Assembly (NCBI GenBank): GCA_016795425.1
Contig: JAEUHG010000158.1
Coordinates: forward strand, 1-56,259
DNA length: 56,259 nucleotides
Origin: Verrucomicrobiales bacterium
GTDB taxonomy: Bacteria; Verrucomicrobiota; Verrucomicrobiia; Limisphaerales; CAIMTB01
Reading direction: 5' to 3'
Positions 42,077 to 49,699 of this stretch are shown here, piece after piece (position 1 is the first letter of the stretch; every line of letters begins with the position of its first letter). Position numbers and translations under genes: made by a program. The notes below the pieces were generated by a model, which was not told the DNA's origin, made no database searches, and saw nothing but the letters and a program-made list of their open reading frames with translations.

Positions 42077-43996
42077 TTACTTGTAGTTCCGCTTCACCAT
42101 CTTCACGAACTCGTATTGCAGCGGTTCCTTGTTGAGGATCGGGGGCTTGCCCTCGCCGGCGTATTCCCAGGCAGCCACGTGGGCATACTGTTCGTCATTG
42201 CGATCGCACTCGCCCTCGGCATCCACGTGTTCCTCTCGGAAATGGCAGCCGCAGGACTCGTCGCGCTCCAAGGCGTCGCGGCACATCAATTCGCCGAGTT
42301 CGAGAAAATCGGCGACGCGATGGGCGCGTTCCAGCGATTGGTTGAGGGTTCCGCCGTCGCCGGGAACCTGGACGTTGCTCCAGAATTCCTCGCGCAGCGC
42401 CGGGATTTCCTGGAGCCCCTTCTTGAGATGGCCGGCATTGCGAGCCATGCCGCAACAGTCCCAAAGGATCTTGCCCAGCCGCTTGTGGAAATGGCTGACG
42501 GGTTGGCGACCCTTCGAGGACAACAGGCGCTGGACCGTGTGGCGCACTGCCGTTTCGGCCTGTTCGAATTCAGGTGCCTCAGCTTTCGGACGTGTGCCGG
42601 GTTTCACGCCGGCGAGGTAGTCGCCGATGGTGAAGGGGATCACAAAATAGCCGTCGGCGAGACCTTGCATCAGGGCCGACGCCCCGAGGCGATTGGCTCC
42701 ATGATCCGAAAAATTGGCTTCTCCCAGCACAAACAACCCGGGAATCGAGGACATCAGGTTGTAATCCACCCACAACCCACCCATCGTGTAATGCACTGCC
42801 GGGAAGATCCGCATCGGATTCCGATAGGCATCCTCGTCGGTGATCTCCTTGTAGATGTCGAAGAGATTCCCGTATCGCTCACGCACCGCGCTCTCTCCCA
42901 AACGACGAATCGCGTCTGAAAAATCAAGGTAGACCCCCAGCCCGGATTCGCCGACGCCGCGGCCTTCGTCACAGACCTTCTTGGCCGCGCGCGACGAAAT
43001 ATCGCGTGGTGCCAGGTTTCCGTAGGCGGGATACATCCGCTCCAGATAATAATCCCGGGCGTCCTCCGGAATATCGCCGGGCCGTTTGAGGCGATCCTCA
43101 GCCTTCTTGGGAACCCAGATGCGCCCATCATTGCGGAGGGATTCCGACATCAGGGTGAGTTTCGACTGGTAGTCGCCCGATACCGGGATGCAGGTCGGAT
43201 GAATCTGGGTGAAACACGGATTGGCGAAGCAGGCGCCGCGCTTGTAGGCGCGCCAGATGGCCGTCGCGTTGGACAGCCGACCGTAGGTCGAAAGGTTGAA
43301 AACGTTGCCGTAACCACCGGTCGCCAGCACGACCGCGTCTCCGACATGGCGTGAGATCTCGCCGGTGATCAGGTTTCGGCAGATCACCCCCTTGGCGTGC
43401 CCACCGATGACCACCACGTCCATCATCTCTTCATGGGTCAGCATCTGCACCGCGCCGGCACCCACCATCCGGATGAGCGCGGAGTAGGCGCCCAGCAGCA
43501 ATTGCTGGCCCGTCTGGCCGCGGGCGTAGAACGTGCGGGACACCTGGGCGCCACCGAAGGAACGATTGGCGAGCAGCCCGCCATATTCCCGCGCGAACGG
43601 GACGCCCTGGGCGACGCACTGATCGATGATCTTCACCGACACCTGGGCCAAGCGATAAACATTGGCTTCCCGGGCCCGGTAATCGCCGCCCTTGATGGTG
43701 TCGTAGAACAGGCGAAACACACTGTCGCCGTCGTTCTGATAGTTCTTGGCCGCATTGATGCCTCCCTGCGCGGCTACGGAGTGTGCCCGGCGGGCCGTGT
43801 CGTGATACACGATGCATTTGACCCGGTACCCGAGTTCCGCGAGCGAGGCTGCCGCCGAAGCACCGGCGAGGCCGCCCCCGACCACGATGATCTCGTACTT
43901 CCGCTTATTCGACGGATTGACCAGCTTGATGTCGCCGAGGTGCTTGGTCCACTTGTGCTCCAGCGGACCGCCTGGGACCTTCGATTCGAGTTTCAT
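42077..43996 (-). CDS. sdhA: Succinate dehydrogenase/fumarate reductase flavoprotein subunit
   Basis: 639-residue catalytic subunit that oxidises succinate to fumarate. FAD-binding GGGLAGASAAASLAELGYR, and the covalent-FAD His region RRAHSVAAQGGINAA, are present. Later motifs include FTQIHPTCIP, HYTMGGLWVDYN and LFVLGEANFSDHGANRLGA. The sequence resembles the Bacillus/bacteroidetes type B enzyme, which fits the single large cytochrome subunit encoded next to it. It follows sdhC by 20 bp, so the order is C-A-B on one transcript. Confidence 0.96.
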   Translation of the reverse strand: MKLESKVPGGPLEHKWTKHLGDIKLVNPSNKRKYEIIVVGGGLAGASAAASLAELGYRVKCIVYHDTARRAHSVAAQGGINAAKNYQNDGDSVFRLFYDTIKGGDYRAREANVYRLAQVSVKIIDQCVAQGVPFAREYGGLLANRSFGGAQVSRTFYARGQTGQQLLLGAYSALIRMVGAGAVQMLTHEEMMDVVVIGGHAKGVICRNLITGEISRHVGDAVVLATGGYGNVFNLSTYGRLSNATAIWRAYKRGACFANPCFTQIHPTCIPVSGDYQSKLTLMSESLRNDGRIWVPKKAEDRLKRPGDIPEDARDYYLERMYPAYGNLAPRDISSRAAKKVCDEGRGVGESGLGVYLDFSDAIRRLGESAVRERYGNLFDIYKEITDEDAYRNPMRIFPAVHYTMGGLWVDYNLMSSIPGLFVLGEANFSDHGANRLGASALMQGLADGYFVIPFTIGDYLAGVKPGTRPKAEAPEFEQAETAVRHTVQRLLSSKGRQPVSHFHKRLGKILWDCCGMARNAGHLKKGLQEIPALREEFWSNVQVPGDGGTLNQSLERAHRVADFLELGELMCRDALERDESCGCHFREEHVDAEGECDRNDEQYAHVAAWEYAGEGKPPILNKEPLQYEFVKMVKRNYK

Positions 43997-44016
43997 GGCC
44001 GAAGGAAGACTGACTG

Positions 44017-44739
44017 CTACTGAACAAGACGAAGAAACACGGCGAGGGGTATGATGGCGTACCCTGCAAAGATGAGCCCCGCCAACACCTTGGAACCGGC
44101 ATCAAGCCGGCGGCGCCACACGCCTTCCTGGACGCCGAGCGATTGGAACATGGCTTGCGATCCGTGGCTCAGGTGGATGCACAGGAGGCCAATGGCCACC
44201 AGGTAGAACAGCGTCACCAAGGGCTGCTGGAACCCCGCCACCAGCATGCGATGCACGTCCCGGTACCCCTGTTGCGGTCCGGAGGTCACCACGAGTTGCG
44301 TGAAGTCCTTGGCCTCGTGGTTGGCGGGCAGGAGGTTCACCGCCGGCGCCTGCAGGGTGAAATGCAGAAGGTGGTAAACGACGAAAGCCGCGATCACCAG
44401 ACCGGTCATGAACATGTACCGGGAGGCCCAGGAGGCCCCGTAGGGTCCTTGTGCGCCGGCGTAAACCTCGGGTCGGGCACTCTTGTTCTGGGCGTTGAGG
44501 GTCACCGCCGACCACACGTGCAAGCCGACGATGGCCAACAGACCCAGGCGCACGCACCACAGCAGCCCCACGTTCGCGTGCAGCAGATGGCCGTAGGCGT
44601 TGATCCGTTCCTTCGGCAGGAAGATCTGAAGGTTGCCCACCAGATGGCCGATCACGAAGAGAAACAACAGCGCCCCAGTGGCGCCCATGATCACTTTTTT
44701 TCCGATGGAGGACTGGAAGAGGAGCTGCAGCGGTTTCAT
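44017..44739 (-). CDS. sdhC: Succinate dehydrogenase cytochrome b558 subunit
   Basis: A 240-residue membrane anchor with five helices (for example GATGALLFLFVIGHLVGNL, LGLLAIVGLHVWSAVT, GLVIAAFVVYHLLHF and FYLVAIGLLCIHLSHG). The His residues in helices (GHL, LHVW, YHLLH, IHLSH) are the dihaem ligands of the type B (Bacillus/Wolinella-like) anchor, which does the job of both SdhC and SdhD; there is no sdhD gene. It is first in the sdhCAB operon and is preceded by a putative promoter. Confidence 0.93.
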   Translation of the reverse strand: MKPLQLLFQSSIGKKVIMGATGALLFLFVIGHLVGNLQIFLPKERINAYGHLLHANVGLLWCVRLGLLAIVGLHVWSAVTLNAQNKSARPEVYAGAQGPYGASWASRYMFMTGLVIAAFVVYHLLHFTLQAPAVNLLPANHEAKDFTQLVVTSGPQQGYRDVHRMLVAGFQQPLVTLFYLVAIGLLCIHLSHGSQAMFQSLGVQEGVWRRRLDAGSKVLAGLIFAGYAIIPLAVFLRLVQ

Positions 44740-44847
44740 GACAGGCCTTGTGCCGGGTCCCCCCGGCTTCCGGCTGCCGGGAGCCGAGGACCCCGACCCA
44801 CAAGGTCATTAGTTCCTGTCCGGCTTCCGGTGTGTATGTTTTCCAAA

Positions 44848-44876
44848 TTCTTATGAAGCGCCGGGCTCTGGGTCAA
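44848..44876 (-). promoter_or_regulatory. Putative sigma70-like promoter of sdhCAB
   Basis: On the minus strand, -35 TTGACC (44871-44876) and -10 TAAGAA (44848-44853), spacer 17 bases. The -35 overlaps the last codons of the HAD gene. The transcript would have a GC-rich leader of about 100 bases before sdhC containing several CCGG-type short repeats. A moderate match only. Confidence 0.4.
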
Positions 44877-45613
44877 CCATCCGGCGTAAGAAATTTTTGC
44901 GCCCGTCCTTCGGGGCGTCCCGTTCCGGAGCGCGCCACCCATTCCACCACCTCTTCCAAGGACCGGATTTGGAGGTCCCGCGACGTGGCATCGCGCCTGA
45001 GGTGGAGCGCCGCCAACCCGGCGCTCATGGCGCCGGCGAAGTCCTCGCGGAGGGCGTCGCCGACATGCAGCACCGTGGCTGCCGGACAGCCCAATTGCCT
45101 CAGCGCCTCCTGGAAAATCACGGGTGACGGCTTGGCAAAGCCGGTCTCGCAGGAAATGGCGAAACATGAGAAATAGCGGTCGAGACGCAGTTCCCCAAGC
45201 AGTGGCCGAAGCCGTTCGTCCCAATTCGAGACGATGCCCAGGTCGACACCCTGGCCGGCGAGGGCTTCGAGGGTGGGAATGACTTCCGGCAGGACCCTCC
45301 AAGCCCGGGCCCGACCGAATTCCTCGTACAACTCTGCGAAAAAGGTTTGGCTCGGTGGGGTTGGTGACAGGCCTTCGAACACGGCATCCACCAGACTTTC
45401 CCACTCCTCGCGGCGCTGCGGGGACGAACGGGCGGCGTGCCAGGCCTTTTGAAAACGTTGGTCCAGCAATTCTGGACTGGTTCCGGTAACGCCGTGTCCG
45501 ACGGCGATTCGATGATACACCTCGCCCACTGACGGGTGCGGCACCACCAATGTGCCGCCCACGTCGAACGTGACCGCCTGGATGGGATGGGTCAGGGGTT
45601 TCGGGCGATTCAT
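44873..45613 (-). CDS. HAD-superfamily hydrolase (subfamily IA)
   Basis: A 246-residue hydrolase. Motif I is FDVGGTLVVP (D-x-x-G-T, nucleophile Asp about residue 17), motif II LGIVSNWDERL, motif III ETGFAKPSP and motif IV HVGDALREDFAGAMSAG, all intact. The Gly in place of the second Asp of DxD is seen in the HDHD3-like branch and could change the chemistry. The cap is a four-helix C1 type. ATG 45613 is chosen over an ATG seven codons upstream. It lies between kpsF (72-bp gap) and sdhC on the same strand. The phosphate ester substrate is unknown. Confidence 0.88.
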   Translation of the reverse strand: MNRPKPLTHPIQAVTFDVGGTLVVPHPSVGEVYHRIAVGHGVTGTSPELLDQRFQKAWHAARSSPQRREEWESLVDAVFEGLSPTPPSQTFFAELYEEFGRARAWRVLPEVIPTLEALAGQGVDLGIVSNWDERLRPLLGELRLDRYFSCFAISCETGFAKPSPVIFQEALRQLGCPAATVLHVGDALREDFAGAMSAGLAALHLRRDATSRDLQIRSLEEVVEWVARSGTGRPEGRAQKFLTPDG

Positions 45614-45685
45614 TGGAATGCGGCAGTCTAGCAAGTGCCGGGTGCCGGGTCACGTTCGTGCCACCGCCCCGGGTCGTAGATGGTG

Positions 45686-46657
45686 TCAGACCAGCTTGAG
45701 TCGAGGCAGATCCTGCAGGTCCACCATGCCGACGGGCTCCCGGCGCGCATTGATCGCAATGAGGTCGTCGATGTTGCGTTGGTTGAAGATCTTCAGCGCT
45801 TCCGCTGCCAGGCTGGATTCCCGGATGACGATGGGTGACCGGGTCATGACCTTATGCAGCGGATGGTGCATGACATCGCCATCCGCCGCCATGTGCCGGC
45901 GGAGATCGCCATCAGTGAAAACGCCCACCAACCGGCCCTTGCCATTCACGATGGCGACGCTGCCCGCCTTGGCGCGTGTCATCACCAGGAGCGCATCGCG
46001 CACGGTGGCATCCTTCGAAATGACCGGGTTGCGGTCACCCGTTCGCATGACATCGCAAACTTTGAGCAGCAGGGCGCGCCCGATGGAGCCCGCGGGATGA
46101 AACTTCGCATATTGCGCATGATCGAATCCGCGGGCGCGCATGACCGCGATAGCGAGCGCATCCCCCAATGCCAGCATGGCGGTCGTGCTGGCGGTCGGCG
46201 CCAGGTTGAACGGACAGGCCTCCCGGGGCACGCGGACATTGAGCACAATGTGACTGTGCCGGGCCAAGGCGGAACGCGTGCCGCCGGTGATGGCGATGAT
46301 CTTCCAGGCCAAACGCGCCAGCGCCGGAAGCAGGTGCAACAATTCGTCCGTTTCCCCGCTGTAACTGAGGGCGAGCACCACATCCCCATCATTGACGATG
46401 CCAAGGTCGCCATGCACGGCGTCGACGGCATTCAGCAGCACACTGGTCGAGCCCGTGCTGGTAAGCGTGGCGGCGATCTTCTGTCCGACGTTTCCGGATT
46501 TGCCGATGCCGACGACGATCACTTTGCCGCGCTTCGACAGGCATTCCGTGATGCAGTCGACGGCGGCCGTGAACGAGGCGTCCAATTGCCGGAGCAGGGC
46601 GCGCAGCCCTTCCATCTCGATTCGGAGGACGTCCCGGGCGCAGGCCAGGTGAGTCAT
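45686..46657 (-). CDS. kpsF: Arabinose-5-phosphate isomerase (KpsF/KdsD type)
   Basis: Converts ribulose 5-phosphate to arabinose 5-phosphate, the first step to Kdo for LPS or capsule. The N-terminal SIS domain has VVGIGKSGNVGQKIAATLTSTG and LALSYSGETDELLHLLPAL. Two CBS domains follow (VISKDATVRDALLVMTRAKAGS; MTRSPIVIRESSLAAEALKIF), giving the usual length of 323 residues from ATG 46657. ATGs at 46714 and 46723 would add about 20 residues and cannot be ruled out. Its presence implies a Kdo-containing envelope. It is divergent from the E2 gene. Confidence 0.93.
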   Translation of the reverse strand: MTHLACARDVLRIEMEGLRALLRQLDASFTAAVDCITECLSKRGKVIVVGIGKSGNVGQKIAATLTSTGSTSVLLNAVDAVHGDLGIVNDGDVVLALSYSGETDELLHLLPALARLAWKIIAITGGTRSALARHSHIVLNVRVPREACPFNLAPTASTTAMLALGDALAIAVMRARGFDHAQYAKFHPAGSIGRALLLKVCDVMRTGDRNPVISKDATVRDALLVMTRAKAGSVAIVNGKGRLVGVFTDGDLRRHMAADGDVMHHPLHKVMTRSPIVIRESSLAAEALKIFNQRNIDDLIAINARREPVGMVDLQDLPRLKLV

Positions 46658-46735
46658 GAGAGCGGAATCTTCGCGAGACCCGGTTGGCAATGCAATCCAT
46701 CGCCGGTGCGCCATTGATTTCATCACGGTCGACCC

Positions 46736-46814
46736 CACATTGCCGCCCAGCGAGCGGCAGGGCGGACCAGAATTTGCTCGGCAGGCAGGGTCAGGTGCCC
46801 GCACATTGCCGCCC
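46736..46814. repeat. 13-bp perfect direct repeat upstream of the E2 gene
   Basis: CACATTGCCGCCC occurs at 46736-46748 and again at 46802-46814, 66 bp apart start to start. The second copy ends 11 bases before the ATG at 46826. It may be a pair of regulator sites or a short duplication. Confidence 0.5.
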
Positions 46815-46825
46815 CTTTGAAGGGT

Positions 46826-48166
46826 ATGGACGTTAAGCTCCCGAATCTCGGGGAGGGTGCTGATTCCGGTACGGTCATCAGTGTCCTCGTAAAACCCGGC
46901 GCCCCGGTCAAGAAGGGGCAGAACATCATCGAACTCGAAACCGGTAAGGCCGTCGCACCGATTCCTTCGCCCGCCGACGGAACGGTGGGGCGTATCGCCG
47001 TGAAGGAGGGTGACAAGCTTGCCGTCGGCCAGCTCATTCTCGTTCTGGAAGGCACCTCGAAAGGGGCTGCCGCAAGCGACAGTGGGTCGGTGGCTCCCGC
47101 CCCAGCCTCCGCTTCCACTTCCACTTCCGCACCTGCCCGCAAGAAAGCTCCCGAAGGGCGTGCCGCGGTTCCCAAGGCTGAGCCGACGCTCACGATGGCG
47201 GCCGCCGATTTCGAGCAGGTGGTGAATGAGAATCCGGTGGCGGGTCCGTACGTGCGTCGCGTGGCGCGGGACTTGGGCATCGATCTCCGCTGGGTGGTGG
47301 GAACGAGCAAGAGCGGTCAGATTCTCGCCTCGGACCTGAGGGATTACGTGGCGCGATTGCGGGCGCTGGCCTCCCAGGCCGCCGCGGGAGCGCGCACCGA
47401 CACCCAACCGGAACCCAAACCCGTGGTGAAACCAGCGGCGGCGCCCGTGGATTTCGCTCAGTGGGGCCCGGTGACTCGCAAGCCGATGACGCAGCTGCGG
47501 AAGACCATCGCGCAGCGCATGGTCGACAGTTCTTCCTCCCTGCCCACGGTCACCCAGTTTGACCAAATCGACGTCACGCGCCTTGACGAGCTTCGCAAGA
47601 AGCATGGCGCCGCCTATCAAGGGAAGGGGACTCGCCTGACCCTGACGTCGTTCGTGCTTCGCGCGGTGGCATCCACCTTGCGGAAGCATCCCATCTTCAA
47701 CGCCAGCATCGACGACGCCACGGATGAAATTGTGTACAAGGACTACGTTCATCTGGGCCTGGCCGTCGATACCGAGGCGGGGCTCTTGGTTCCGGTGATT
47801 CGGGATGCCGATAAGAAGGACCTTCTGCAGTTGTCGAAGGAGGTTCAGGACCTGGCAGCCAAGGCCCGCGACCGCAAGCTTGGTTTGGCCGACATGCAGG
47901 GCGGGACTTTCACCATTTCCAATCAGGGCGGGATCGGTGGAGGCCACTTCACGCCGATCATCAACAAGCCGGAATCCGCGATTCTGGGACTGGGCCGCGG
48001 CGCGTCGGCGGCGGTCGTGCGCGACGGACAGATCGTGGTGCGTACCCTGCTGCCGGTGGCCCTGACTTACGATCACCGGCTTATCGACGGCGGGTTGGCC
48101 GCTCGATTCGTGGTGGATTTGGTGGCTGCTCTGGAGAGCTTCCCCGAATCGGAAGTGAAGTTGTAA
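46826..48166 (+). CDS. pdhC: Dihydrolipoamide acyltransferase (E2) of a 2-oxoacid dehydrogenase complex
   Basis: E2 core of a pyruvate-type dehydrogenase complex (446 residues). ATG 46826 follows GAAGGGT. Domains in order: lipoyl domain 1-80 with lipoyl Lys 41 in ELETGKAVAPI, an Ala/Pro/Ser-rich hinge, the E1/E3-binding PSBD (VAGPYVRRVARDLGIDL...GSGR-like TSKSGQILASDL) and the catalytic domain with ALTYDHRLIDGG (active His and Asp). The ending KL/VKL is normal. No E1 gene is in the window, so it is encoded elsewhere; a branched-chain or acetoin complex is possible. The lpd gene follows after 24 bp. Confidence 0.92.
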   Translation: MDVKLPNLGEGADSGTVISVLVKPGAPVKKGQNIIELETGKAVAPIPSPADGTVGRIAVKEGDKLAVGQLILVLEGTSKGAAASDSGSVAPAPASASTSTSAPARKKAPEGRAAVPKAEPTLTMAAADFEQVVNENPVAGPYVRRVARDLGIDLRWVVGTSKSGQILASDLRDYVARLRALASQAAAGARTDTQPEPKPVVKPAAAPVDFAQWGPVTRKPMTQLRKTIAQRMVDSSSSLPTVTQFDQIDVTRLDELRKKHGAAYQGKGTRLTLTSFVLRAVASTLRKHPIFNASIDDATDEIVYKDYVHLGLAVDTEAGLLVPVIRDADKKDLLQLSKEVQDLAAKARDRKLGLADMQGGTFTISNQGGIGGGHFTPIINKPESAILGLGRGASAAVVRDGQIVVRTLLPVALTYDHRLIDGGLAARFVVDLVAALESFPESEVKL

Positions 48167-48190
48167 CCGACCGTTTCTCTCTTTGTGACG

Positions 48191-49606
48191 ATGGAACCTG
48201 TAAAGACCGAAGTGGTGGTGGTGGGTGGCGGCCCGGGGGGCTATGCCGCCGCCTTTTATGCAGCGGACCTCGGGAAAAAGGTCAGCCTGATCGAAATGGA
48301 CCGACTGGGGGGCGTCTGCTTGAACCGCGGGTGCATCCCCTCGAAGGCACTGTTGCATGCCACCAAGATGATCGCCGAGGCCCGCGAGTCGGCGAACCGC
48401 GGTATCCAGTTTGGCACGCCCACCATCGACCTCGACAAGCTCCGCACGTGGAAGGATTCGATCCTCACGAAGCTGACTGGTGGCATCGGCCAGCTCGCCA
48501 AAGCCCGCGGCGTGGAAGTGCTGCACGGCAAGGCGTACTTCGAAGACTCCCAAACCATTCGCGTCGAGACGGCCGAAGGCCAACAATATCTTCGCTACGA
48601 ACACGCCATCCTCGCCGTCGGATCCATTCCGTCACTGCCCAAAGCGTTCGACCTCGGCAATCCCAGGATCATGACCTCGACCGAGGCTTTGGAGGTTCCT
48701 GACATCCCGGGACGACTTCTGGTTGTAGGCGGCGGCTACATCGGAATGGAACTGGGCACGGTCTATGCCCTCCTGGGAAGCGAAGTTCATGTTGTCGAAG
48801 CCGCCGATTCGTTGCTCGCTGGATCCGATCCCGACCTGGCCCGTCCCGTCCTTGCCGCGGCTCAAAAGAAATTCAAGAGCCTGCGGTTCAAGGCTAAAGT
48901 CGTTTCGATGGCCACCGCGGGAAAGCAGATCCGGGTCGTGGTCGAACATGAAGGCAAACAGCACGAGGAGCTGTACGACCGGGTATTGGTCGCAGTGGGA
49001 CGCCGACCCATCGACATGGATCTGGGTCTTGAGAACACGAAGGTTCAACGCGATGAGCGTGGCTTTGTGAAGGTGTCCGAACGATTGATGACGGACGATC
49101 CCGTGATCTACGCGATCGGCGACATCGTGGGCGGCGCCATGCTGGCTCACAAAGCCGCCAAGGAGGCGCGCGTCGCGGTTCAGGCCATTGTTGGCGAGAC
49201 CGCGCCGACCCGCGAGTTTGTCGTTCCCGCGGTCGTGTTCACCGAGCCGGAATTGGCTTGGTGCGGACTCACCGAGGCGGAAGCCAAAGCCAAAGGTCTC
49301 CAGGTCGAGATCGCAAAATTCCCTTGGGGCGCTTCCGGCCGCGCGTTGACCTTTGATCGCCCAGAAGGCCTCACGAAACTGGTCATCGAATCCGGCAGCG
49401 AACGCATCCTCGGTGTGGGCCTTGTCGGCCATGGCGCGGGTGAATTGATCGGGGAAGGCGTCGTTGCCGTGGAGATGGGGGCGACCGTCACCGACCTCGC
49501 CGAATGCGTGCATCCGCACCCGACTCTTTCCGAGACCTTGATGGAGGCCGCGGAGCTGTATTTCGGGCACGCCACTCATGCTTACCAGCGACGTCGGACT
49601 CACTAA
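48191..49606 (+). CDS. lpdA: Dihydrolipoamide dehydrogenase (E3)
   Basis: Flavoprotein disulfide reductase of 471 residues that reoxidises dihydrolipoamide. FAD motif VVVGGGPGGYAAAFYAADLG, redox pair Cys 43-Cys 48 (GGVCLNRGCIPSKALLHA), NAD site VVGGGYIGMELGTVYALLG, second FAD motif VIYAIGDIVGGAMLAHKA and the active base in HPHPTLSE are all intact. ATG 48191 is preferred to a GTG six bases earlier. It ends 28 bases before a strong terminator, so E2-lpd form a two-gene transcript. Confidence 0.96.
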   Translation: MEPVKTEVVVVGGGPGGYAAAFYAADLGKKVSLIEMDRLGGVCLNRGCIPSKALLHATKMIAEARESANRGIQFGTPTIDLDKLRTWKDSILTKLTGGIGQLAKARGVEVLHGKAYFEDSQTIRVETAEGQQYLRYEHAILAVGSIPSLPKAFDLGNPRIMTSTEALEVPDIPGRLLVVGGGYIGMELGTVYALLGSEVHVVEAADSLLAGSDPDLARPVLAAAQKKFKSLRFKAKVVSMATAGKQIRVVVEHEGKQHEELYDRVLVAVGRRPIDMDLGLENTKVQRDERGFVKVSERLMTDDPVIYAIGDIVGGAMLAHKAAKEARVAVQAIVGETAPTREFVVPAVVFTEPELAWCGLTEAEAKAKGLQVEIAKFPWGASGRALTFDRPEGLTKLVIESGSERILGVGLVGHGAGELIGEGVVAVEMGATVTDLAECVHPHPTLSETLMEAAELYFGHATHAYQRRRTH

Positions 49607-49634
49607 GCCGTCGTCTCAGCTTCCCAGATACGGA

Positions 49635-49668
49635 AAGGCCGGAACACGCATGTTCCGGCCTTCGTTTT
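49635..49668. terminator. Strong intrinsic terminator, bidirectional
   Basis: Perfect 11-bp stem AAGGCCGGAAC / GTTCCGGCCTT (49635-49645 and 49652-49662) with a 6-base loop, followed by CGTTTT on the plus strand and by TTTCCG on the minus strand. It separates the convergent lpdA and PA14-protein genes. Confidence 0.8.
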
Positions 49669-49699
49669 GGCTGCGATGAACGGAGAGGCGAAGTCGTGG

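Noticed and set aside
44750..45670. Repeated CCGGG and GTGCCGGG tracts around the HAD gene taken as a CRISPR or tandem array
   Set aside because: Only two or three short degenerate copies with no spacer regularity.
45686..48604. Minus-strand open frame of about 970 codons covering kpsF and antisense to E2/E3
   Set aside because: The kpsF domain begins near 46657-46723; the upstream part is low-complexity antisense to the strongly conserved E2 gene.
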